Source: Clostridia bacterium
Lineage (GTDB): Bacteria; Bacillota; Clostridia; Oscillospirales; Acutalibacteraceae
Length of the DNA: 64,000 bases
Direction of reading: 5' to 3'
Assembly (NCBI GenBank): GCA_017399535.1
Contig: JAFQBX010000018.1
Location: 124,001 to 188,000 of the forward strand
Shown here piece by piece: positions 9,300 to 18,506 of the stretch (its first letter is position 1; each line of letters starts with the position of its first letter). The translations under genes were made by a program, and so were the position numbers. A model generated the notes under the pieces. That model had not been told where the DNA came from. It saw only the letters and a program-made list of their open reading frames with translations, and searched no databases.

Positions 9300-12200
9300 T
9301 CTCTCTCACCTCATTTCGTATAATTTCCATTGTATTTGTATGCCTTTTTGCTACTTTTAAATTAGTATCTGCGCTGAGACATACCTCTCGGTAATCACAG
9401 TATTTACAAGCTGCACCGCCGTCAATGAACAATGGCGAACGTGAAATATCACCCTGTTTCATACGCGACGCAATCGACTGTACAACCGACACAATCTTCT
9501 TTTTAATATCGTCAAAATCGTCACTGCTGTATAAAGGACCGGCTCGATATTCACCATCCTTCTTATAGGAATAAGGAACGAATTTCATCTCGGCATCCCT
9601 TTCCATAGCTTCAGGAATGCGATCCTCAATATTTATCAGCCCGTTCATTGTGAAGCTAAGCTTGTCCACATCATCATTTGATTCAACAAAATCATTGTAT
9701 TTTACCGGCATATAAAGGACTCCTGCCGGCTTTGCATTCTCGTCTGATTTTGACTCGATATACGAGAATAAATATAGAAGCATTTGCATATTCAGTCCGT
9801 ACAGAATGTCCGAAAGCGAAAATGTCTTTTTACCCGTTTTATAATCAATTACTCTGATATATGCCTTATCATCCTTTTTGAAAATATCGACTCGGTCGAT
9901 AGTGCCTATTATCATGACGTTTCCGTCGTCAACAGGTATTTTAAGCGGCTTAATTTCACCTTCCGTGCCGATTTTTTCCTCAAAAGCAATTGGCTCAAAC
10001 TCGCTCTGGGCGAATTCCTGACCGATATTTTTGATTACGTCAAGAAGCAAATTCTTAATCCTCTCAACTGTAAAGACAAATCTCTTTTCGTCAATGTCAA
10101 ATCCGGCAAAATGATGCAAAATATATTCGTTGGTATAGAATTCAATTTCAATTATAATTTCATCATCGGACAGCTCGGATATTTTTGCTGAGTATTTTTT
10201 GAGTATGTTTTCGAGTACGTAATGGGCAATTGTGCCGCGATTTCTGCTCGAAATTTCGGCTTTGTCAATCTTTTTCGCCTTCATATCATAGGTGCAGAAA
10301 TACATAAAAGGACATTTGCTGAACGTTTCGACCCTCGACGGAGAAAGATACATATCTCCCGATTTATACTTATTAGTGGTTATCGACGAAATATTTTCAT
10401 CTATTCCATTCAGCATTGTATCAAAGGCGTTATTTAAAATTTCCGCATTATCTAAATCAAATTTCCCGAAATCAAAATCTTCACCGAGCTTATTGAAATT
10501 CTCAGCAATATATTCTATTAAGGAATCCTTTGATTCAAATCTATCCATTCTCGAATCGGCTTCATTATGAACAGATAAATTCAATTTACCTGTAATTAAG
10601 TTAACAAAATCAGACGCTTCAACCTTGCTGTGTGACGAGTCGAAATCGTGATATGAAATAAATATTTTTTCACTTGCCGAGCATACAGAGCTATATATAA
10701 CATATCTTTCCTTTATAGCGTCCGACTCGATACGATCATTTATATTTACATCGCATTCTTTCAAAAGTCCACGGTCGATAATTGATAATATTCCATTATT
10801 CGATGGCGGTTTAGGCATTTCGCGGTAGTTAGCGCCGAGAATAAATACAATCTTTGGATTACATGGTCTGATACGATAGGCGTCGCCAATCATAACCTCG
10901 TCCAGACGTGACGGTATCGTACCGATTGATTCACATTTTAGCAACAGCTCGTATGTATCAATCAGCTCGCTTGGCTTGATATATTTTGATGAAACGGTAA
11001 CAATTTTATCAAGCAGTTCAACAACCAAATCCCAACTTTTATACTGTAAATCGGCAAGAAAATTATTACCATCCGATTCGAGTTTTGCGGCATATTCCTT
11101 AATTTTGTCAGGAACATTTGACTTTACTAAAAAATTATATAATGCTGTGCAGATTTCTTTTGTTTCTTCGCTATCTACCGCCTTTTTTATCGGCTGCAAG
11201 AAATCAACTGCACCGTTTCTCAAATTGTTAATTAGCGCAAGTTTTTCATCGTTCATTTCGGCGTCGATGCCGTCGGGATTAGCCGTCCATTCGCTATACC
11301 AATCTCTCGGCTTTATATTCCAAATATAGACATAGTTTTCAAGCTCAGAAACATCCTCGATATTCATAAAGGATAAAGGAGATTTAAGTAATGAAAAGAT
11401 TACATCCTGCGAAAAGCCAATAACAGCAGTTTTAATAACGTTATCTAAATATGACGTGAGCATGAGGTCAATATTGTCAGCTCGTTTATCGAGATAGCAA
11501 GGAATACCATATCTGTTAAACGCAGAATCAAAAAGCTGACGATACGACTCAATATCACGTACTATTACAGTAATATCACGATATCTGTAATTATTTAAAC
11601 GAACCATCTTCTTTATCGTTCTGGCGGCAAAATCGACCTCGTCATATATTGTATCCGCCTTACAAATGGTAACGGCATCACCCGTTTCGGTTAATTCATA
11701 ATCTTCATCGCGCAATATATGCTCAACTGCGATAAGCGCATCATTGTCAAATCGCAGATAGTCGGTGAAAACCTCGGGGGGTGCCGTCTTTATTCCAAAG
11801 TTGTCAGCAATTTTTTTAATTTGGCGAATCTCTTTTTTAACATTAGAAAAAAGCCCCGTACCATCCTTTTCGTCATTCATAGAATCGGTACAGAAGGAAA
11901 AATGTACGTCATCAGCATCCCTGATGATATGCTCAATAATCTTATACTGCTGGGCTGTGAAGCCGTCAAACGCGTCAACGTATACCGTTTTTCCCTTGAA
12001 AAACCTATTATTAAACAATGCAACATTCAATCTATCAAGGTCATCATCCGAATCAAGATACTTTTCAGCCAAAATAGACGTATAGGCAGAGTAAATTAAG
12101 GCTACATCGTGAATTTTATTAGAAAAGGTTTTGTTATTGATTTTTACAGCAGCATCACCGAGCTGCATAGAATCAATACCGCTTTGCTTTAACTCTGTGA

Positions 12201-12570
12201 TAATTCCGAGCATTGAAAGTATAAATTCAGCGGTTGGCTTTGTATTATTATAAACAAGCAAGTCGTCCTTAATTGAAACGAGAGCCCTTTTCATAGCTAC
12301 GGCTTTTATTCCGTTATCAGCTCTTTTTCCGATAAATTCCTTTAAATCACCGCCGATATATTCAATTAACTTCGTAAAACTTAGAACTTCTGCCCTATCA
12401 GCAGCAGTTGCACCAAGTGATTTAAGTAGCGCCTTCTCAGATTCAAAGGTGTACTGTTCGGGCGTGAGCAGAATTATACCGCTTTTTCCTTCCTTTACCT
12501 CGTTAACTATTCTATTTCTAACGGTTGATGTCTTTCCCGTTCCGGCTGTTCCAAGTATAAAATGCAGCAT
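9283..12570 (-). CDS. addB: AddB, helicase-nuclease subunit B
   Basis: AddB is the partner of AddA and the subunit that reads Chi-like sequences. The 1095-residue protein starts with Walker A (FILGTAGTGKTSTVRN, Lys13), which is functional-looking. The C-terminal nuclease has IGTIDRVDIF and IDYKTGKKTF. The iron-sulphur cluster ligands are present: a cysteine in FSKCPFMYF before the nuclease and CKYCDYREVC near the C-terminus. The start has AAAGGAG. The addB-addA order and overlap are usual for Firmicutes. A hairpin just upstream separates it from the dap operon, and no clear promoter was found in the short gap. Confidence 0.97.
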   Translation of the reverse strand: MLHFILGTAGTGKTSTVRNRIVNEVKEGKSGIILLTPEQYTFESEKALLKSLGATAADRAEVLSFTKLIEYIGGDLKEFIGKRADNGIKAVAMKRALVSIKDDLLVYNNTKPTAEFILSMLGIITELKQSGIDSMQLGDAAVKINNKTFSNKIHDVALIYSAYTSILAEKYLDSDDDLDRLNVALFNNRFFKGKTVYVDAFDGFTAQQYKIIEHIIRDADDVHFSFCTDSMNDEKDGTGLFSNVKKEIRQIKKIADNFGIKTAPPEVFTDYLRFDNDALIAVEHILRDEDYELTETGDAVTICKADTIYDEVDFAARTIKKMVRLNNYRYRDITVIVRDIESYRQLFDSAFNRYGIPCYLDKRADNIDLMLTSYLDNVIKTAVIGFSQDVIFSLLKSPLSFMNIEDVSELENYVYIWNIKPRDWYSEWTANPDGIDAEMNDEKLALINNLRNGAVDFLQPIKKAVDSEETKEICTALYNFLVKSNVPDKIKEYAAKLESDGNNFLADLQYKSWDLVVELLDKIVTVSSKYIKPSELIDTYELLLKCESIGTIPSRLDEVMIGDAYRIRPCNPKIVFILGANYREMPKPPSNNGILSIIDRGLLKECDVNINDRIESDAIKERYVIYSSVCSASEKIFISYHDFDSSHSKVEASDFVNLITGKLNLSVHNEADSRMDRFESKDSLIEYIAENFNKLGEDFDFGKFDLDNAEILNNAFDTMLNGIDENISSITTNKYKSGDMYLSPSRVETFSKCPFMYFCTYDMKAKKIDKAEISSRNRGTIAHYVLENILKKYSAKISELSDDEIIIEIEFYTNEYILHHFAGFDIDEKRFVFTVERIKNLLLDVIKNIGQEFAQSEFEPIAFEEKIGTEGEIKPLKIPVDDGNVMIIGTIDRVDIFKKDDKAYIRVIDYKTGKKTFSLSDILYGLNMQMLLYLFSYIESKSDENAKPAGVLYMPVKYNDFVESNDDVDKLSFTMNGLINIEDRIPEAMERDAEMKFVPYSYKKDGEYRAGPLYSSDDFDDIKKKIVSVVQSIASRMKQGDISRSPLFIDGGAACKYCDYREVCLSADTNLKVAKRHTNTMEIIRNEVRENETDG

Positions 12571-12591
12571 TTTAATACTCCTTTATTTAAA

Positions 12592-12626
12592 ATTATCCGC
12601 CCAAATGAAACAAAAGGGCGGATAAT
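12592..12626 (-). terminator. hairpin between the dap operon and addB
   Basis: A perfect 11-bp stem (ATTATCCGCCC and complement, 12592-12602 with 12616-12626) lies between the two genes. On the minus strand only TTTTAAAT follows, so termination may be partial and addBA may depend on read-through. The plus strand has the better T run, but no plus-strand gene precedes it. Confidence 0.6.
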
Positions 12627-12634
12627 TTTTTTAA

Positions 12635-13306
12635 TTAAATAAGATATATACCTGATTCTAAAAGCACAACTTCATAAGCACCACATTTAACATACTGGTA
12701 AACGGGCTCGTCAAATTGCGCATATTTTTCCACAACGTACGAATTTGTATCGACCGATTCAATGCATTTGCCTGCTGAATTACATACGATGAGATTCTTT
12801 CCTTCAGCCCATAATCCACGTGGCTTTGAAAATGCATTATCCTTTTGACTACCGATTCTGAGTTCTTCGCGCATTGTTAAAGCGTTGTATCTCAAAATAG
12901 TATCGCCGTCTGGAAAGGATACCCATATAGAATTGTCAATACAAGCAACACTAGCAGGACCGCTATTGCGATATTTAAGCGTACCTTCCCAAACTATATC
13001 CCCTTTTTTACTGAAAACAACCGCATCACCATTAGGATAAACGGCTATCATTCGACCGTCGGGAAGCGTTGCGCACTTGTAATTTATAAAATCGGGAAAA
13101 ATCTTTGAATAGTACAAAAAGTCACTGCCGAACTTGGTTTCGAGATATTCAGAGCGACGAATTTGTGAAACGGTATCGTCAGAAAAATTATACATCTTAT
13201 ATGATACAATATACTTGTCGTCAACCTGCTTTTCAGCGGCAACAAAGACAATATTTTGACCGCATGGCAGTATTGCCATTGCGCTTTTATCATATATCTT
13301 TTTCAT
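12635..13306 (-). CDS. uncharacterised beta-propeller-like protein
   Basis: I do not recognise a named family for this 223-residue protein. It has no signal peptide or membrane segment. It contains at least three beta-rich repeats of roughly 40 residues with NHL/propeller character: LPDGRMIAVYPNGDAVVFSK, then IDNSIWVSFPDGDTILRYNA, then AEGKNLIVCNSAGKCIESVD. Such repeats usually form a protein-binding or ligand-binding propeller, but this is too short for a full six- or seven-blade ring unless it oligomerises. It starts 21 bases after dapL with a GGGAG ribosome binding site and is probably co-transcribed with dapF-dapL. Function unknown. Confidence 0.75.
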   Translation of the reverse strand: MKKIYDKSAMAILPCGQNIVFVAAEKQVDDKYIVSYKMYNFSDDTVSQIRRSEYLETKFGSDFLYYSKIFPDFINYKCATLPDGRMIAVYPNGDAVVFSKKGDIVWEGTLKYRNSGPASVACIDNSIWVSFPDGDTILRYNALTMREELRIGSQKDNAFSKPRGLWAEGKNLIVCNSAGKCIESVDTNSYVVEKYAQFDEPVYQYVKCGAYEVVLLESGIYLI

Positions 13307-13327
13307 AAGATAACTCCCATTTTATAA

Positions 13328-14512
13328 TTATAATACCATATTTTTAATGCGTTCCATTGCCTCAACTGTATTTTCGTAATTGCCAAAAGCGGTCAAACGG
13401 AAGAACTTTGAGCCGTTTTTACCAAATCCGGCGCCGGGGGTTCCTGCGACGTTAGCCTCTTCGAGCAATTTATCGAAGAAATCCCACGAATCCATGTCAT
13501 CCGGGCACTTAAACCAAATGTACGGCGAATTCTTACCTCCGGTGTACCAAATGCCCATTTCGTCAAAGGCATCGGCCATAACCTTTGCATTTCTCTTGTA
13601 ATAATCAATCGATTCCTGAATCTGCTTTCTACCCTCTTCGGTGAAAATAGCAGCAGCGCCAGACTGAATAATGTAAGCAACGCCGTTAAACTTTGTAGTC
13701 TGGCGACGAAGCCAAAGCTTATTGAGCATAGTATTGTCGAATACAAGTGACTTCGGAACTACCGTATATCCGCAACGAGTACCTGTAAATCCGGCAGTTT
13801 TTGAAAGTGAGCAAATTTCGATTGCGCAGGTTTTTGCTCCCTCAATCTGATAAATACTACGCGGAAGCTCGGGGTCGCTGATAAACGCTTCGTAAGCTGC
13901 GTCAAATAAAATTACTGCGCCCTTTTTGTTAGCAAAATCGACCCATTGTTTGAGCTGGTCTTTATTATAAACGGCACCTGTCGGGTTATTCGGTGAGCAG
14001 ATATAAATGATATCAGCATCATACTTTTCGTCCGGAAGGGGTAAAAATCCGTTTTGTTCATTTGCATCGGCGAAAATAATCTTTCTACCCGCCATAATGT
14101 TAGTATCAACGTAAACGGGATATACCGGGTCGGGTACCAAAACGGTATTATCAACCGAGAAAATATCAAGAATGTTTGCAATATCGCTCTTTGCTCCGTC
14201 GCTGACAAATATTTCGTCAGCTTCGAGCTCAACACCAAATGATGAATAATACGCCTTTAACGAATTACGGACAAAATCATAGCCCTGCTCAGGTCCGTAT
14301 CCCTTGAACGTAGCCGAATCAGCCATTTCGTCAACGGCCTTGTGCATATTATCGATAACCGCCTTGCAAAGAGGACGGGTTACGTCACCAATACCCATAC
14401 GAATTATTTTTTTATCCGGGTTATTTTGAGAATATTCAGCAATCTTTCTGCCTACTGTTGAGAAAAGATAGCTTTCTTCGAGATTTTTGTAATTTTCGTT
14501 AATTTTAAGCAT
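13328..14512 (-). CDS. dapL: LL-diaminopimelate aminotransferase DapL
   Basis: DapL converts tetrahydrodipicolinate directly to LL-diaminopimelate using glutamate and PLP, bypassing the succinylase or acetylase steps. The 394-residue chain has the DapL N-terminus (NENYKNLEESYLFSTVGRKI), IRMGIGDVTRPL, the YGPEQGY motif, CSPNNPTGAVY, and the PLP-lysine motif SLSKTAGFTGTRCGYTVVP. The ATG at 14510-14512 is chosen because it has an AAGGAG site and matches the family start; a longer frame runs into dapF. It overlaps the dapF stop by eight bases, so coupling is likely. Confidence 0.96.
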   Translation of the reverse strand: MLKINENYKNLEESYLFSTVGRKIAEYSQNNPDKKIIRMGIGDVTRPLCKAVIDNMHKAVDEMADSATFKGYGPEQGYDFVRNSLKAYYSSFGVELEADEIFVSDGAKSDIANILDIFSVDNTVLVPDPVYPVYVDTNIMAGRKIIFADANEQNGFLPLPDEKYDADIIYICSPNNPTGAVYNKDQLKQWVDFANKKGAVILFDAAYEAFISDPELPRSIYQIEGAKTCAIEICSLSKTAGFTGTRCGYTVVPKSLVFDNTMLNKLWLRRQTTKFNGVAYIIQSGAAAIFTEEGRKQIQESIDYYKRNAKVMADAFDEMGIWYTGGKNSPYIWFKCPDDMDSWDFFDKLLEEANVAGTPGAGFGKNGSKFFRLTAFGNYENTVEAMERIKNMVL

Positions 14513-15359
14513 ATATATCAAACTCCTTATCTGTTTCGCCATCAAATACAAAGGTCGCGGGACCGCTCATGAATACGGTTCCATCGTCCATGTAATTTAT
14601 AACCAAATCACCGCCACGTAACTTTATAGTTACGTCAGTGTTGTAATCACAAATACCCTTTAATACGGCGGCAACACATACTGCACTAGCGCCGGTACCA
14701 CAGGCCCAAGTTTCGCCGCTACCTCTCTCCCACACGCGCATTTTAAGCACATTTTTGTCAATTATTTCGACAAATTCGGTATTAACACGCTCGGGGAAAA
14801 TAGCATCATTTTCGTATTTAGGTCCAATTTTTTCAAGATCTAAATCATCAATGTTTTCGGTAAAAATTACACAATGCGGATTACCCATCGAAACGCAGGT
14901 AATCTCATGCTTGTTTCCGCCGACAATAACTTCCCTACCTACTACATTTTCGCCGTCAAGTAAAACAGGAATTTCGGCAGGATTTAATATGGCTTTACCC
15001 ATATCAACCTTAACTGATTTAACCTCACCGTTCTCAACCTGAAGTTCGAGCTTTTTAATTCCGCCGAGTGTTTCGAGGGTAAATTCAGTTTTATTAGTCA
15101 AACCCTTTTCAAAAACGTATTTGCCAATGCAACGGGTGGCGTTACCGCACATTTTACCTTCGCTACCGTCAGCATTAAACATTCTCATTCTGAAATCGGC
15201 AACATTAGAACGCATAATCATAACTATTCCGTCGCCGCCAACGCCAAAATGTCGGTCGCTCAACGCAATTGAAAGTCCGTTCGGGTCGCTAATATCGGTA
15301 TCAAGGCAATTAAAATAAATATAATCATTGCCTATTCCATGCATTTTAGTAAATTTCAT
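14505..15359 (-). CDS. dapF: diaminopimelate epimerase DapF
   Basis: DapF converts LL- to meso-diaminopimelate, the direct precursor of lysine and of the peptidoglycan cross-linking residue. The 284 residues start MKFTKMHGIGNDYIYF, as in the family, and both catalytic cysteines are present: in KMCGNATRC (Cys71) and in WACGTGASAV near residue 220. It is first in the operon with its own promoter, GGAG ribosome binding site, and dapL directly downstream. DapL then DapF is exactly the two-step route from tetrahydrodipicolinate to meso-DAP. Confidence 0.97.
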   Translation of the reverse strand: MKFTKMHGIGNDYIYFNCLDTDISDPNGLSIALSDRHFGVGGDGIVMIMRSNVADFRMRMFNADGSEGKMCGNATRCIGKYVFEKGLTNKTEFTLETLGGIKKLELQVENGEVKSVKVDMGKAILNPAEIPVLLDGENVVGREVIVGGNKHEITCVSMGNPHCVIFTENIDDLDLEKIGPKYENDAIFPERVNTEFVEIIDKNVLKMRVWERGSGETWACGTGASAVCVAAVLKGICDYNTDVTIKLRGGDLVINYMDDGTVFMSGPATFVFDGETDKEFDIYA

Positions 15360-15388
15360 ATCTTTTGCTCCAAATAAATATTTATATA

Positions 15389-15417
15389 ATTATAATATAT
15401 ATCATCTGTAATATCAA
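15389..15417 (-). promoter_or_regulatory. sigma-A promoter of dapF-dapL
   Basis: A -35 TTGATA (15412-15417) and a consensus -10 TATAAT (15389-15394) lie 17 bases apart on the minus strand, upstream of the dapF ribosome binding site. No lysine riboswitch fits in the short leader. Confidence 0.75.
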
Positions 15418-15429
15418 TACGGTAAAAAC

Positions 15430-15461
15430 AAAAAATCGCAGTTTTTACACTGCGATTTTTT
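15430..15461 (-). terminator. intrinsic terminator of the dockerin gene
   Basis: AAAAAATCGCAGT pairs with its complement around a short loop, and on the minus strand a T-rich run follows immediately. It lies a few bases after the stop codon at 15468. Confidence 0.85.
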
Positions 15462-15467
15462 ATTAAA

Positions 15468-17585
15468 TTAGAACAAAAGTGAGTATCCGAGAATATGCTG
15501 CTGAAGTTTAAGAAGATCGAGTGCATTGACCTTTCCGTCGCCATCAACATCTGCACCCTCTACAACTTCGCACTGACCAACAATCATATTCTGGATCAAA
15601 AGAAGGTCAGCAGCATCAACAACTCCGTCAGAGTTAACGTCAGAAACTATATTCAATGCTCTATCAGCGGCTGCAACTGCGGCATTAAGCTTTGCAACCA
15701 ATTCATCAGAAACGAGATCATATCTAATAAGTGCGTCGTAGTCAGCTTTGAGCTCGTAAACAGCATCAATATCGAAATAAGTGATTTTTTCCGGGAGATT
15801 GTTGATACGGTTAATAACATTATTTGCCGCATCGTTATCTTGATTTCCATACGGGGTTTCACCAACGCTAAATCGAGCAAGCTCAACGGTAATATAACCG
15901 TTTGCAGAATCTTCAATCGTTCCCTTAAATATCCATTCACCTGCGACAGAAAGTGTATACGCATTGTCTGATGTACCGGTGGATTTACCGTATCCCACCT
16001 GTGCATTTTGATTGATTCCTGCACTTTCACACACGTAATATGCATTGTAAATCTTACCCGAATAGGTTATACCGCTTGATTTATCGGTGTAATTAAATGT
16101 GTAGTTGATCCACCATGCGTTATTTTTGAGACTATCTGATACGTGGAATTCATTACTGCTGAACGAAACATAACCTGTTGAAGTAGCAGAGGTATCACCA
16201 GGAGCATAAGTAATAGTACGAGGTACATAAATAGCATCAAGCGCTGATTCGCAAGCCAATAACTTTTTATAATTTTCAACATATCCTTTGTACTCATCGT
16301 TGAGCAAGGTATACACATTACGTGCATTAAAAATTACGTCCTCATCAGAAAGGGTAACATCTCCGGGTTCGGGCAATTCAGTAATTACTGCAATTACCTC
16401 GTATGCTTTTGCACGGCCAACGCTACCATATTTGAGCGTCAAGTACGCTTCATATACTGCGATATATTTTTCTTCTTCGGTAATGAATGTCAGCGCGGCA
16501 GGAGAAAGTGCTTCGTATAATTCACAAGCAGCCAAAACAGCATCTTCGTCATCTAACGTGATTTCGTCAGCGTCAGGAAATGCACTTACAGTTTCATCAA
16601 ATAGCTTTGCATCGTTAACGTCGTCCTGTGTAGGAGTGGGATAAACCTCAATAGTCATCAAGGAGTAGTGAATACTATTATTGCTGCAAGAAAGTTCCCA
16701 TACACCTGACTTATCAAGGGTAATACCGCCGCCACCTGCACCAACGTAAAGCTGAATATTACCTGCTGAAGTATATGAACCATTGCCACCTTGTAAAGTG
16801 AAATATGCTGTCCAAGGATCATATTTTGTGCCGTCAAGGTAGATGGATGCATAAGCGGTATTGAAAACAACTCTATCGCCAACATAGAAGGGTCCGTCAC
16901 TATCGGGAGCATACCAATAGCCGTTTGTTCCGTTAGCGTCAACCATAGTAACAGTAATAGTCTGGGGCTGGTAAACGTAAGCGTCACCTTCGCCAATCTG
17001 AACAGAAACGCAATCATCAATTCCTGCAACAGAAGCGTCGGTTATAAGAGTGCCTTCGCCACCTGCAACAACGTCAAGATCGAGAACAGCAAGAGACGTA
17101 GCCGAAGTATCTAATCCTTTATTAACTGAGAAAACAGCATCAGTGTCAATTCCCTTTGCGGCAAATGAAACAGTAAATAAAACTCCGTTATTTGCGTTAA
17201 GCTGGTCGGCGGTGATATAATTTGAATTATCACCGGTCAGGACGAATGTCAAATTACCGTCATCGGCATTCAGTGCAATATTATTTTTAACCGAATCCGC
17301 GACAGTAACATTGTCTATGTCAGGGGTAACAGCGCTTTCGTCGTAGCCAATATTGATCACAGCGGCGGCAAGAACCTTATTTCCTAAAATATAGTCGCCG
17401 TAATTATCCAAAGAAACACAAAGCTCAACCGTTCCATTATTATCAATGCTTACAGCATCGGTTGATAAAACAATCTGTACGTCATTAATTGCTTCATTAG
17501 CGTTTGCGACAACACAAACCGAGAACATGGCAAATACCATACAAACAGAAACAGCAAGAGAAATAATTCTTTTTATAGTTGACAT
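15468..17585 (-). CDS. secreted modular protein: cohesin-like domain, beta and helical modules, C-terminal type I dockerin
   Basis: This 705-residue protein has a signal peptide (basic start, hydrophobic ISLAVSVCMVFAMFSVCVV, cleavage probably after ANA). Residues about 32-185 form a beta-rich module with cohesin-like spacing (DNNGTVELCVSLDN, VINIGYDESAV, DGNLTFVLTG). Two related beta modules rich in aromatic and glycine residues follow, near 195-310 and 455-580. They are separated by helical repeats of about 70 residues with ITLDDEDAV and VTLSDEDVI; a third helical unit precedes the dockerin. Residues 649-705 are a type I dockerin with both calcium repeats, DVNSDGVVDAADLLLIQNMI and DVDGDGKVNALDLLKLQQHI. 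It is likely docked to a scaffold on the cell surface. No catalytic domain is recognised and no cellulosome genes adjoin it. Confidence 0.85.
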   Translation of the reverse strand: MSTIKRIISLAVSVCMVFAMFSVCVVANANEAINDVQIVLSTDAVSIDNNGTVELCVSLDNYGDYILGNKVLAAAVINIGYDESAVTPDIDNVTVADSVKNNIALNADDGNLTFVLTGDNSNYITADQLNANNGVLFTVSFAAKGIDTDAVFSVNKGLDTSATSLAVLDLDVVAGGEGTLITDASVAGIDDCVSVQIGEGDAYVYQPQTITVTMVDANGTNGYWYAPDSDGPFYVGDRVVFNTAYASIYLDGTKYDPWTAYFTLQGGNGSYTSAGNIQLYVGAGGGGITLDKSGVWELSCSNNSIHYSLMTIEVYPTPTQDDVNDAKLFDETVSAFPDADEITLDDEDAVLAACELYEALSPAALTFITEEEKYIAVYEAYLTLKYGSVGRAKAYEVIAVITELPEPGDVTLSDEDVIFNARNVYTLLNDEYKGYVENYKKLLACESALDAIYVPRTITYAPGDTSATSTGYVSFSSNEFHVSDSLKNNAWWINYTFNYTDKSSGITYSGKIYNAYYVCESAGINQNAQVGYGKSTGTSDNAYTLSVAGEWIFKGTIEDSANGYITVELARFSVGETPYGNQDNDAANNVINRINNLPEKITYFDIDAVYELKADYDALIRYDLVSDELVAKLNAAVAAADRALNIVSDVNSDGVVDAADLLLIQNMIVGQCEVVEGADVDGDGKVNALDLLKLQQHILGYSLLF

Positions 17586-17646
17586 AGTGTTTCATCCATC
17601 CTTTTAAATTGCATATTTGCACTTTTACTTATAAATTTTACGATAG

Positions 17647-17676
17647 ATTATAAAGAATTTCAATAGATTTTTTCAA
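17647..17676 (-). promoter_or_regulatory. probable promoter of the dockerin gene
   Basis: A -35 TTGAAA (17671-17676) and -10 TATAAT (17647-17652) with an 18-base spacer precede a leader of about 55 bases. The rest of the 224 bases between this gene and tRNA-Cys is AT-rich, with nothing else seen apart from the tRNA promoter. Confidence 0.55.
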
Positions 17677-17763
17677 TTTTATTCTACTAATTCAATTTAT
17701 TAGCAATGTTTAATAGCAAAATATTAAAAATTCTATAAAATTTGTAAAAACAAAATTTTTATA

Positions 17764-17792
17764 TTGACAAAAGCAATTTTTTCGCATATACT
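17764..17792 (+). promoter_or_regulatory. sigma-A promoter of tRNA-Cys
   Basis: A consensus -35 TTGACA (17764-17769), 17-base spacer and -10 TATACT (17787-17792) place the transcription start about 10 bases before the tRNA. Confidence 0.8.
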
Positions 17793-17809
17793 GTATTAGT
17801 CGCTGATAC

Positions 17810-17884
<75 letters not shown>

Positions 17885-18006
17885 AAAATCCCTTTTGCTT
17901 CAAGCAAAAGGGATTTCACTTTTTACCTGTTCACTTTTCACTTTTCGCTAAATATATACAAAGGAATTTTTGGAAAGTAATAAGTAATAGGTAAGAGGTA
18001 ATAAGT
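17885..18006. repeat. non-coding repeat, copy A (contains the tRNA-Cys terminator)
   Basis: Over about 103 bases this stretch aligns to copy B at 18627-18744 with about a dozen differences and one gap. It consists of a terminator hairpin (AAATCCCTTTTGC with its complement, stem 17886-17916, followed by CTTTTT), a pyrimidine-rich TTCACTTTTCAC segment, the conserved TTTTTGGAAAGTAATAAG, and purine-rich GTAATAGGTAAGAGG repeats. The last part is roughly complementary to the TTACC/TTCAC part, so each copy can fold on itself. Confidence 0.75.
17886..17924 (+). terminator. intrinsic terminator of tRNA-Cys
   Basis: A 13-bp perfect stem with a five-base loop starts two bases after the tRNA CCA end and is followed by CACTTTTT. 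It forms the first part of repeat copy A. Confidence 0.85.
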
Positions 18007-18007
18007 A

Positions 18008-18036
18008 TTGCGGCTTTACCGCTTTTATGCTATAAT
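18008..18036 (+). promoter_or_regulatory. sigma-A promoter of the small membrane gene
   Basis: A -35 TTGCGG (18008-18013), 17-base spacer and a consensus -10 TATAAT (18031-18036) lie right after repeat copy A and about 20 bases before the GTG start. Confidence 0.75.
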
Positions 18037-18056
18037 ACACCCGAGGCGGTGATTGT

Positions 18057-18506
18057 GTGAAAAGATTTAAAGAGTTTTTAATAATGTTCTTTCCTTTTTT
18101 GGGGTTAAGTATTTTATCAGTTCTGTGGTTTGTTTTTAATACTTCTTCGGGCGATTTTTTTGGTGGGGCTTATTTTCTTAAATTATTGATTTCACCGTTT
18201 TTAATAATAGCATTATTTAATACTTTTGTTATTGCTGGTGCCCCTGCGCTTTTACTCACAAGTATTTTTGCAATTTTATTTAGAAACAAGAAAAGTGTTG
18301 TGGGAAGAAAAAAGTATTTTACGTATTTATTTTTAATTTCGCTTATTGCACCTGTTGTTATTATTTTGATTTTTACACGGACTTTTGATTTTGTTAACAA
18401 TACAATATATTCACTACAAATTGGAATTCTTGTGGTGTTTATACATTGGATTATTGAATGGATAATCGAAAAGTGCAAAAATAGAAAGAAAATAGAAAAA
18501 ACATAA
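18057..18506 (+). CDS. small multi-pass membrane protein, unknown function
   Basis: I do not recognise a family. The 149 residues contain about four hydrophobic segments (FLIMFFPFLGLSILSVLWFV; LLISPFLIIALFNTFVIAG; YLFLISLIAPVVIILIF; IGILVVFIHWIIEWII) and a basic C-terminal tail, so it should be an integral inner-membrane protein. The start is GTG with a GAGGCGGTGA ribosome binding site and a good promoter. It is isolated between tRNA-Cys and repeat copy A on one side and repeat copy B on the other, a position that suggests an acquired or variable gene. Copy B probably supplies its terminator. Confidence 0.75.
   Translation: MKRFKEFLIMFFPFLGLSILSVLWFVFNTSSGDFFGGAYFLKLLISPFLIIALFNTFVIAGAPALLLTSIFAILFRNKKSVVGRKKYFTYLFLISLIAPVVIILIFTRTFDFVNNTIYSLQIGILVVFIHWIIEWIIEKCKNRKKIEKT

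Noticed and set aside
15360-15388. Lysine riboswitch before dapF-dapL
   Set aside because: The leader between promoter and start is only about 25 bases, too short for a lysine riboswitch.
15495-15971. Plus-strand frame of 158 codons opposite the dockerin gene
   Set aside because: Mirror of the repetitive dockerin and helical coding sequence; no ribosome binding site or known domain.
15468-17585. Cellulosome gene cluster
   Set aside because: Only one dockerin-bearing gene is present; neighbours are dapF and a tRNA, with no glycosidase or scaffoldin cluster.
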